NCBI GenBank assembly: GCA_914767885.1
Contig: CAJZBQ010000053.1
Coordinates: forward strand, 1,338,501-1,402,500
Direction: 5' to 3'
Source of the DNA: Blepharisma stoltei
Lineage: Eukaryota; Ciliophora; Heterotrichea; Heterotrichida; Blepharismidae
DNA: 64,000 bases
The notes beneath the pieces were generated by a model. That model was not told the origin of the DNA, did not search any database, and saw nothing but the letters and a program-made list of their open reading frames with translations. Within the stretch, counting starts at the first letter, position 1; the number at the start of each line of letters is the position of its first letter. This document shows, in pieces, positions 55,299-64,000 of the stretch. The translations under genes and the position numbers were made by a program.

Positions 55299-57188
55299 AT
55301 GATGAAAGAAGAGAAAAAATATCAATTGGATACTAATGATAAAGAAATTGTTGAGTTTTCAGGAATCACTGATTCAAGCCAAATCTATGAAGAGAGACGT
55401 TCAAAGGTTAACTTTGAAACAAAAATTGTAAAGGAATTGGATGAAATTCAAAAAGAGGAGAAAAGCGAAGAAATTAAACTTGATGAAAAAGCTCTAGATG
55501 AAATTGAAAATATTATTGCAAAAGCAGAAAAAGGGCTCGAAAAAAGCTTAGAACAAAAAAAAGTCAACGAGCGAGGAGTTTATATCTCAGTTATTGCTTC
55601 AACTATTTTTGTAGTCATGTGTATGTTTGTTAACCGAGCTGAGAAAACAGCAGATCTTACTGAGCTAATAGAAAATATTTTATTAAAAAAACCATGGCAA
55701 GTTGGACCAGATCTATATTTTAAGGACATTGAGAAAATTCATGATATTGATAAATATTTGAGGATGGTATTTTTGCCGGGGATTTTGGGGGATGGCTTTG
55801 TGGAAAATTATAATTATGCTGTGGGAATCAGGCTTTCAATAAAATTGGCAAGGATGGAAGATAATCCATTCAGCGAGTATGAAGAAGCGGTTTGGAAAGT
55901 AAGATCGAATCCTGAAATGAGTCCATCTCTTTCAAACTCAGATGAAATTACTCGTCCTCTTTTTGGGTTTACTTATGATCACGGAGGAGGATTTAGGCAT
56001 TCGGGAGGGTATGTTCTCTGTTTCTTCAATGATAACTTACAGGAGGCTCTTTTAAAATGAAGGAAGTATAGGGATCTAATGATTTATTACGAATTTGAAA
56101 GCTTGGCGATAGAAACAATACTACACAATTCAAATATGGCTGCTACTTTATACTACTATCAAACAATAGTCCTTGAAAGCACTGGGAAAATGAGTAAGAA
56201 AATTGGAAATTCTGGAATTTTCCCTGAAACATTTGAAACTTATAGTTCTATTGACACAATTTTACTTACTTGTGGCTCAATTTATCTAATAGGATTTTTA
56301 ATACAAGTCTATAATATCTTTCAAACTATTATCCAAACTTTCAAAACGCTATGAGCAAAACTCAAATTTGAATTTGCATGGCATGAATGGCTGGAGCTGA
56401 TATCAATAATTTTTGTTTTGGCATCATTTGGACTATTTGGGAGTGTAATCTTAGGAAATATTGGAAAATATAAACTGCCAATCACAGAGGAAAAAGATTT
56501 CACTGGATTAGCAGATTACGCAGAATCATTTCGGATATTAGTGAGATTAACAGCTCTAGCTGCTCTCATGACTTCATTTAAGATAATTGTTATGCTGAAA
56601 AATAAATTTCCTTCATTTGGAGTACTATTTGATACAATTGCTCTTTCAAAAATTTATATCATCAACTTTACCTTAATAATAATGTTTATCTTTATTTCTT
56701 TTACCCTATTCGGGACTTTGGGGTTTGGGCTAACATATAGCAAATATTCGAATTTTGGAGAATCTTTGCTTTCTATAACAAGGGTTGCTTATGGAGATTT
56801 TGACTTAAAGAAGTTGGAAATTGCTAATGTCACGCTAGCACAAATTTTTCTTGTTGTTTTTGATATGTGGGTGTTTTTTATTCTCAAGAGTACTCTAATT
56901 GCCATTGTTATTGGCAGCTATATTGAAGTAAAAAATCGTGATGAACTGCTGCTTCAAGCGAAGGCTGATATGATTAAAGAGAAAAGTAACAATATTTTTA
57001 GAGCTATTATAAACTTTATATTTTGCAGAGCAAAAACAACGTTAAATGAAGATGCATTAGAATATCAACAACTATCAGCACTTGAAACAATGTCCCCTAG
57101 AAAGCAAAATGAAATTAATGAAAGGCTTAGAAAGCTTGAAATATCCATCCGGAATCAGAATCGTCTAACTTTAGAAGATTATTTATAA
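55299..57188 (+). CDS. Polycystin (TRPP)-like cation channel
   Basis: A 629-residue protein, no insert. Charged helical N-terminus, TM1 at about 95-112 (ISVIASTIFVVMCMFV), then a large extracytosolic polycystin-type loop (FLPGILGDGFVENYN, AVWKVRSNPEMSPSLS, GGGFRHSGGYVL). Five more membrane helices follow at about 330-560, with a pore-like SLLSITRVAYGDFDLKKL before the last. The C-terminus is helical and coiled. This is the PKD2/polycystin plan, smaller than human PKD2. Ciliate relatives act in ciliary or cortical calcium signalling; that role is inferred. Confidence 0.85.
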
Positions 57189-57240
57189 AAATTTTTTAAA
57201 TATTAATTTAACCAAAACTGTAAGTGCTTTATAGCGCATA

Positions 57241-57941
57241 CCCTATAAAAATTTCTTTATCGAACAATATTTAATGGGACAGTTGAACGACTAAGGCAGA
57301 TTCTCTCAAAGGAACGAGCTGGATCTTATACCAGAAAGCGTTAAAAGAGTGTGAAAAATAGTTGGCGAGCAAAAATGCCGATTTTTAAAATGGCTTTATT
57401 ATAAAATTTATTTTAAATTTAAGATGCCTTTTTAGACAAGAGATGAAAATATAAAACATTGTTATGAGTCATTGAGAACTTTATAATGAATGGCCAGAGT
57501 TTAATACAAACTTTTGATTTAATAGAGCATTTGATCGTAATCAAATTGGCATTGTTTATTTAATAATTTATCCTTACGCAAAAGAGAAATTCGATTGATA
57601 AGTTTTAATTTTTAAATTCATTTAAATTTGTTAAAGAACATCATATATTTAAAAATCTATTTTACTTTTGAAGCTAATTCTTCAGAAAAGAGAAAAAAGG
57701 AAGTAAGATATTAATCAATCCCACTCTAAACGGATATCTTAAATTTAAAATTAATTTAATAATAAAGCCATTTTAAAATTGGCGCGTCTGCTTGTAACTA
57801 TTGTCTCACTTGCCAACCATTTTTTGGCATGCCACTTCTTAAAACTTCCTGGTATAAGATCCAGCTTACCCCTTTGAGAAAGTCTGCCTTGTTCGCTCAA
57901 CTGTCCTAACATTTTTTCGATAAATAAATTTTTATAGGGTA
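57241..57941. mobile_element. 701-bp long-TIR element, TA-bounded, intergenic
   Basis: TA at 57239-57240 and 57940-57941. The ends CCCTATAAAAATTTCTTTATCG begin inverted repeats of about 180 bp (shared GACAGTTGARCG, CTGGATCTTATACCAG, TTTTAAAATGGC). The centre is AT-rich and non-coding. It lies just upstream of the second channel gene, in its promoter or leader. Confidence 0.85.
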
Positions 57942-58025
57942 TAGCATTTCAAAGAAAAAAATTAATTGTATTGAGTAAGTATTTTCGATGCAGTGAAATA
58001 TAATCTTGGACAGATATCTCAGCTT

Positions 58026-61000
58026 ATGAAGTTTGGTGGAGGGATGATTACTCGTGAACAATTTTTACAGAAAATCAAAGACTGCATTAGAAAAATACTA
58101 GCTCGCTCTTAGTTAGCCAACAAAACCATTACTTTTTGAGGAAATTAGTAGCCTTCATTAGCAATCAAATTATTTTTTTAATAACTATTTTGCTTAAATT
58201 ATATATATAATTAATAACTACTATAATAATGATACTTCCATCTAATTATATCTTGGCCTTTTTGGCGCCAGCCTAATCTTATTTCAGAGTCTGAGATACA
58301 AAGCTGGCCTTCAGTAAGGCTGCATGTCCCTATATAAATTATCATAAACATAAATTTATAAATGAAATAAGATTTTCTCTTTCAAATATTTACAAAATTT
58401 GGATTTTCAAAAAAAAAATCGAAATTATAGATTATTTTTTCAATTTAAAAAAACTTCTCCATTAGCAGTTAAAAAGCCTTTTCTCTCTAGCCAAGAGAGG
58501 GAAAGGAGTAAAGAAAAGAAAAATAGCAGAAATCTTAAGGAAGCAAAGAGGAAATGATGTTGATTATAATTTTACAGTTCTTGCAGATTTACTCATTTTT
58601 ATTATTTTTTGATCCTTATTCATTACTCTTGTAGTAACCAGACTTGAAATTTCTTATGTTTATACTATTTCTACTCAAACAAAAGACTCAATAATTGTTC
58701 CAAAATTCTATAGCAATTGGCACAATATAACTTTCCAAGAAATCACCACAAGTAAAGATGCGTACAGCTTTATGAACGAAATTTTCAAAAACTATATGCA
58801 AAAGGTAACTGTTAATACCCAAAATAATTGAATAAGCCAAATTAAAGCAAGAATTACATTTACAAGATATCGGATGAGCAAAAATAAAAGCTCATTTTCT
58901 AATGAAGTCATTCAATATGTTATTCCAGATACAGAAACCCAAAATACAACTGATTTCCATGGAGTAGCAACTTTTAAGAAATATATTTATAGCCCATCAG
59001 GATCATTGAAAACTTACAAGAGTAAAGGAGGATATGTAATAGAGCTAAATAACAAACAAAACATATCCGATATAATCCAGCAAATTGAGCTTGATGATAT
59101 TTTCAGTCGCAATCTTAAAGATTTTTATATAGAATGAGTCCTTTACAATCCCAATGTAAATATGTTTTCTTACAGTGTCATACATTTCAACAAGCTCGTT
59201 TCAGGCAATATTGACCCTTCAATTTATTCTGGAGTTATAGATCTTGATATATATAGTTCAGGCTCTCCAATGATTGTTATAAGTATCTTGTTCTTTATGT
59301 TCACTATTTTATATTTAATCAAATTTTGCTATTCATGATATTTGGTTTGGAAAAAAGTCTATAAACAAAGGAAGGAGAAAACCCTTATTTGAAAAATTGC
59401 AAGACATGTAATTGATAAAATTGAAGAGAATGAGATCAGCGCAAGAGATCATTGCTTTAGATTTACTAAAAAAGCCTTAACCTGATACTGCTACACCATA
59501 ATAGATCTATTATATTCAGCATGATTATTAATTAAAGGGGACATTTTTCAATTGTTCAGCATCGTTTCAACAATCATGTCGCTAATGATGATTTATTATG
59601 AAATAATGCTTGTTCAGAGTAATTTTTATCAAAACTTTAAATTAGATTCTCCTTTTGTGGCTTGAAAGAACTGCATAGGTGAATTTTCGGAAATAAATGA
59701 TCTTTTGTATATATCCGGGACATTAGCTATGTTTACGTGCCTAATTTTATTTTTGAGACTTATTCAATATTTTGAATTCAGTGACTATTTATCAAATCTT
59801 ACAGATGTTATTAAATCTGCATCATTTGACTTACTCCCTTCCGTGAGCGAACAAAACCATTAGAAAATCCTATTTTTTCCCAAAACCCACCCTCCCGAGC
59901 GAACAAAAATTTTGATATATAAATGATAAATAATTAGCATAATAAAATTTCTAGTTAATTTTAAAGCAGCTTGCATTTTAAAACATAATTTTACAAATTA
60001 AATTAATATTTGCTTTCCAATTTTTACGAATTGAGATTTTCGTTAATTTTCGAAAAAAAAAACCTTTTTACTATACAATTTTTTATTCGCTCATGGAAGG
60101 GGGAGTTAGCATTCTTTACAATTGTTTTTATTATTATTTTAGCTGCCTATGCAATTTCTAATTATCTAGTTTTAGGACATCATGATATAAGTTTCAAATT
60201 CATGGAAAGCTCTTTCTTGTCAACTTATTCAATGCTATTGTGCTATTATGACATCGGCTCAATTTTGCAAGCCGATAATTTGTTAGGGGCAATACTTTTT
60301 ATAAGCTACATGGTGATCTTCAATTTTATGATGCTGAACTTATTTATAGCTATCATTTTTGCTCATTACACAGCACTTAAATCAACCCGTCCTAAGAAAA
60401 GACTTGGATTTTTTGAAAAATTTTGAAAAGTCATTAAATATAAATTTCAAAACAGAAAATTAATTATCGACCCAAATAAAATCAAAAAAATCGAAGACAT
60501 CGCTGATGAAAATTTGTTTGTAAATTATAGCCCAACAGTCCTTGAAGATGCATTCATAATTGATGATAAAGCCCATATAAATTCCTCCTCAAATAAATGG
60601 CTCAAGTCTTTAGAAGATGGAGTTTCCGACCATTCAGGGAATGAAATAACTTTTGCTAAATTAAAGGCAGATTTTAGTAAATATTGTGGCATGATAAACA
60701 CTGATTTAATTCAGCCAATTCAATTAAATGAAATTTGCTTTATGAATCCAGAAATATGAAAAGACGAGAATGTTGAGCAAAAAATAAAGATTTGAAAAAC
60801 ATTAACAAATTTATATGCACAAGAGTATAGGCTGGAAATAGAAAAATCTGTAAGTGAAGGAAAAGACATAAAAGAGCATGGATTATCTCCTTTGCAGAAG
60901 CAGCTATGGGAAGCTACGCCTATGAACGAAAAACTTGAAATGTGGAGTGGAAAATTGCATTTTTCTGAGGAAGAAAGAATCAAAATATGAAACTCAACCA

Positions 61001-61593
61001 ACTATAGCAAAGAGTTTATGGAAAAAGATGCAAATATAGAAGAGCAGAAGAATTATTGACTTTCATTGACTATTGCGCAAAAAAATGATTTGGTTTCGAA
61101 AATTTTAGGCCCTTTTAAAGGAATCAAGAAAAAAATGAAAATCGAGGAATCTTTCCTTGATTTTTATATCAAAAATGAAGCACTGTTTACTAATGATACC
61201 AAGATGCTCTTATGAGCCAGCTTATATGAACATGAAATTAGTAAATTCTTGCTTTTTATGAATCAAAATGATAAAGTTGAGGCCGAAATTATTGCTTATA
61301 TGATTATGGATGACAAAAAACACAACCTATTTGCTATGGATCATGCTGATCTTAACATGGAAGCAATTTTAGATGCCAAAATATTTGATAAATATACAGA
61401 AATGGCTACTTTTCAAGCAGAAAATGATGGTAAAATATCATGTGAAGAGAGAATCTTTGAAACAAACAATGAGCACCGAAATTTGATAAATTATAAGCAC
61501 AACCTTCAAGAGGAACAAAAAACATTCATTAAAAAGAATAAGAAGCTACAAAAGCGAGTTAAAGAACTTAGGTCCAAACTTGAAAATAGATAG
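58026..61593 (+). CDS. Second polycystin-like channel, large C-terminal domain
   Basis: About 960 residues after removal of two inserts. TM1 (LADLLIFIIFWSLFITLVV), a loop of about 190 residues with polycystin features (SNWHNITFQE, GGYVIELNN), four more helices, and a pore region (ESSFLSTYSMLLCYYDIGS) before TM6 (LFISYMVIFNFMMLNLFIAII). Then a C-terminal region of about 400 residues, helical and ending in a coiled coil (NKKLQKRVKELRSKLE). The ATG at 58026 is conservative: coding character extends upstream, and a 15-nt intron GTATTTTCGATGCAG at about 57974-57988 could split an earlier ATG after its A. Confidence 0.8.
58102..58511 (+). mobile_element. 410-bp IES-like insert, TSD TAG/TAA
   Basis: The left flank is TAG (58099-58101) and the right flank TAA (58509-58511). 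The left end CTCGCTCTTAGTTAGCCAACAAAACCATTA resembles a mutated family A end (limited to the shared parts); the right end is CTAGCCAAGAGAGGGAAAGGAG. A GC-richer palindromic patch at about 58255-58330 may be a nested remnant. Keeping one TAA restores ATA CTA AAG AAA AGA. Confidence 0.75.
59834..60108 (+). mobile_element. Family A MITE/IES, TSD TTA
   Basis: TTA at 59831-59833 and 60106-60108. Left CTCCCTTCCGTGAGCGAACAAAACC, right TTATTCGCTCATGGAAGGGGGAG. The shortest family A copy; the inner left repeat is merged with the core. Removal joins TCA TTT GAC TTA GCA TTC in a membrane helix of the channel. Confidence 0.92.
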
Positions 61594-61869
61594 GTATTTT
61601 CAGTCTATTATAAAACTAAACAATAATTAGCGAAAATATTTATAATTTTATTAAAATCAGCCATATCTCTAAGCTTAAAACTGAGGAATTATTAAAAAAA
61701 TTTGAAAATCATAAAAGTGTTATCTTGAGAGGGAAAAAAAAATTAATTGAATATTTTACTTATCATGACTTAATATGCTCAGAAGGCAGAGAATAAGTTT
61801 AATAAGATATCTATAAACTTAAGAAATTGTGTAATACTATTCATATTTTAATGATTCTTATTAATCAAT

Positions 61870-62580
61870 ATGTGTTTGCTATTTTCTAATAGTTCGCCCT
61901 GCCCGCATCCAGAATGCTACCTTTACAATACTTGGCAGTCTCTAAATTACACCTCATCTATCGATTTGCAACTTTCAGAGGCCATCTTAAATCAGAGTAA
62001 TGCCTTCCTCACCCAATTGCTTTGAAATTACCAAAAGGTCCAGAAGGACATTGACTCAGTTTCTGCGCTGGCGAAGACAATTTCAACCAACGATAAGAAC
62101 CAATACCTCTCAGACGACGATAAGAGCTTAGTTTTCGAGTCCTTGAACAGGACCTGGAAAGCTGAGCCTTTTCCATTCAGCTTGCAAATGGAAAAGCCCT
62201 TCCCAGCGCGAGTTTACAAAGAGAGAGGGTTTCAGCTGAAGTTTTCTATCAAAACCATTGAAGGCTGCACAGCCAAACTGGAAGGAAATCAAGTTTTTAG
62301 AATCATTTTGACCAGCACTGACGATACACCAAACATATTATACTCAAACATTTCAGGCAAAAAGATCATCAGAGGCACAACAGAATCAAGGCAAAATGAA
62401 GAAGGGATCATAGAGTTTAACAACGTGGTGATCAATGAGGTTTCCTCGCATTACACGAATGGCTGCTTTTCATTGATCGTAATGTGTTTAGAAAATTTAG
62501 ACATCAAGCCATTTGTGAGGGATAAAATATATGTAAGAGCTAGAAAAGCTTTAAAGCACCGGAAAGTGATATCTAAATAA
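61870..62580 (+). CDS. Unknown protein with predicted beta-sandwich domain
   Basis: A 236-residue protein from the ATG at 61870 with one TGA-Trp (LLWNYQK). Residues 1-90 hold a few Cys/His near the start (PCPHPECYL) and a helical segment. The C-terminal 130 residues alternate strands and turns (FQLKFSIKTIEG, VFRIILTST, EGIIEFNNVVINEVS, GCFSLIVMC) and suggest an immunoglobulin-like sandwich, followed by a basic end. It has no signal peptide. No family was recognised. Codon use is GC-richer than that of its neighbours. Confidence 0.7.
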
Positions 62581-63285
62581 TTTTATGATTTTATATGAAG
62601 TATCGGGATGACTAAAAAAAAAACATTAAAAATTTTATATTTTTTATTTATAAAAAGCTTAATTTAATAAGTTGGGATATCATTGGGTTAATATGGAAGT
62701 GCTTTAAGACAGAGATAATAAAAAAGCAATAAATAAATGAAATTGTAATAAAATCAAGACTTATTTATTGGGATAAACTATAGCTAGGGCACGATAAATG
62801 CGTGCCTTCAGACATTTTGGGATCACGAGCAAGTCCGTTCGCTTTTCTGCCTCATTCTAATGAGTAAACTCGATTTGACAATAGCTTGGCTTTGCCAAAT
62901 TGAGTTTAGTTCATCAGAATATAGCAGAAAGGGCCAATAAGAATGGTTTCTGCTGCCAATAAGTTCTGAGGGAGTGCTAAAAGTTGTCAGAGCTATAACT
63001 GAAAGCCAAGTTGTATTCTCCTTGATTTTATTTTGTTTTATTTTTTAATCTATAAAAATAATCAATAATTTTAAATAAATATCTTTAAGGGAACAATTTC
63101 AGCATTTTTAAATGTAAATAACTACATCTCGTTTCACAAAATAACTAATTTAAAAGTAAAATTTCATCCTTACATTTGAATCTTAAATTCAATAATTTTA
63201 AAATAAATTATTTACTTTAATTTTCAAAATGAAATTTTATTTTATAAAGTTTATTAGATCGTCAAAATATAATTTATGCACCATA
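62581..63285. other. Intergenic with small inverted repeat
   Basis: AT-rich. At about 62850-62935 an inverted repeat (TTTTCTGC...CTAATGAGTAAACTCGATTTG and its imperfect complement) surrounds GACAATAGCTT. No gene was seen. Confidence 0.45.
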
Positions 63286-63487
63286 ATAGATCGCATATCC
63301 CAGTAGAATACCGATCAGAAAAAAAAATATGGCCCAGGGCACCTGCCTTGAACAGACTAAGTCTCATTAGGCATCTAAAGCCATAAACGAAAATTTATCA
63401 GTTTCGTTTTTACTCTCAAAAAAGCTGACAGTGCAAATTAATTTTGAAAATTAAAATGGATGGTCAATAATGATCTAAAATATTTCA
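63286..63487 (-). repeat. Second copy of the 187-bp dispersed repeat
   Basis: The minus strand matches 8520-8720 over its whole length (shared TTTTAGATCATTATTGRCC, GGTATTCTRYTGGRATAT blocks). Here it is intergenic. Its ends define the unit, since similarity stops at GAAATATTTTAGATC and at GATCTATTA. Confidence 0.7.
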
Positions 63488-63580
63488 GATGCTATAAATA
63501 TTTTTATCAAGAATTAATTTAATTCTTATGTATTGATATTAATACATTTTTATAATTAGATAAACATTGTTGACAATAAA

Positions 63581-64000
63581 ATGGAGGCCACCAAGGTTCG
63601 TGCAGTTCTCTTAAAAAATGAGCAGCATCCAAGTGATGGAAAGCAAATTCTCATCAGTCCTCACATATCTAAAGAAGAACTATTATCATTAGCTTCTCAA
63701 GAGCTTGGGATCTCTGCAAAGAAAATATTTTCAGATACAGGCCTACTTTTAAACAATTTATCAACAATTGCAGATGGTGTGACATTCTATGTTTCACAGG
63801 GGGAAAATTTCCAAGTAAAATCAAGTGGCGCTCCACAAAAAACCAGCAAAAAATACGTAATTGCTGTGCTTGGGGCACACAAATAAAATGATGACGCTAC
63901 TCATTCTCTCCCGACTTATTTCGAATTTGAGGACCTTGCTGAAGCCAGAAGCCAAGTCAAGTAGGAAACTGAGTCTACAGGTACTGGACATTTTATTCCG
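63581..64000 (+). CDS. Ubl/DCX-like domain plus probable small GTPase, interrupted and partial
   Basis: The open part (63581-63886) has a ubiquitin- or doublecortin-like N-terminus (VRAVLLKNEQHPSDGKQIL, then SLASQELGISAKKIF). It reaches KYVIAVLGAHK, which looks like the first strand and start of a P-loop (GxxxxGKS) of a Ras-like GTPase. A stop follows at once. The next bases AAATAAAATGATGACG match the 5' end of the SINE-like family, so the P-loop is probably split by such an element that runs past the window edge. The GTPase call is an inference from a few residues. Confidence 0.5.
63881..64000 (+). mobile_element. Probable SINE-like element, right part outside window
   Basis: Begins AATAAAATGATGACGC, matching the 5' ends at 13274, 29315 and (minus) 4080. 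It is GC-richer than the gene before it. The 3' end and target duplication are not in the window. Confidence 0.5.

Overview
The window looks like germline (micronuclear-type) DNA of a heterotrich ciliate close to Blepharisma. Four signs support this. (1) In-frame TGA must be read as tryptophan in almost every gene, while TAA and TAG end genes. (2) Spliceosomal introns are only 15-16 nt (GTA...AG). (3) Coding regions are cut by many terminal-inverted-repeat inserts whose removal, leaving one target-site copy, restores the reading frame exactly. Such inserts behave like internal eliminated sequences (IESs). (4) Genes are AT-rich, closely packed and on both strands, with spacers often of 20-60 bp. 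The genus is inferred; I could run no search.

Layout. 1-16 kb: a partial membrane protein (-), an Ssn6-like TPR protein, a membrane-anchored F-BAR/SMP protein, a ubiquitin-like-domain protein split by several inserts, small membrane and zinc-binding proteins, a TPR protein facing a probable mitochondrial helical-repeat protein, HMGB, and an EGF-type surface protein (-). 16-30 kb: tRNA-Asp, mitochondrial carrier, kinesin, a small possible acylated protein, a GSK3-like kinase, a small basic protein, the TFIIH subunit Tfb5/TTDA, a divergent kinase, a Dsc3-like membrane Ubl protein and the PP2A scaffold subunit. 30-48 kb, all on the minus strand: an ankyrin/EF-hand protein, a DEAD-box helicase, a 2133-residue P4-ATPase/guanylyl cyclase fusion, and a coiled-coil protein. 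48-64 kb: Prp16, an adenylate/UMP-CMP kinase, a CHCH protein (-), an Alba protein (-), PEX10, two neighbouring polycystin-like channels, an unknown protein, and a probable small GTPase cut by the window end.

Inserts. MITE family A (9 copies, CTCCGTGAGCGAACAAAA-type ends) and family B (3 copies, CCCTTTAAATTGAAACAAAA-type ends) mostly carry a 3-bp TNA target duplication. Other inserts are TA-bounded, and one has a 9-bp duplication. A separate SINE-like family of about 520-570 bp (5' end ATTAAAATGGCG-like, tail of TAAG/TAATC repeats) has 12-18 bp duplications and lies inside PP2A-A, Prp16, PEX10, the F-BAR/SMP gene and others. I checked frame arithmetic after removal for most genes, and the totals come out as whole codons (gene 2 = 421 aa, F-BAR/SMP = 800, GSK3 = 310, kinase = 575, PP2A-A = 551, ankyrin/EF = 973, DEAD = 627, cyclase = 2133, Prp16 = 978, adenylate kinase = 187, CHCH = 79, PEX10 = 298).

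The most notable points are two inserts lying inside 15-nt introns, a three-level nest of elements inside the cyclase gene, an insert 1.8 times longer than the CHCH coding sequence it interrupts, and an unusual F-BAR plus SMP architecture.
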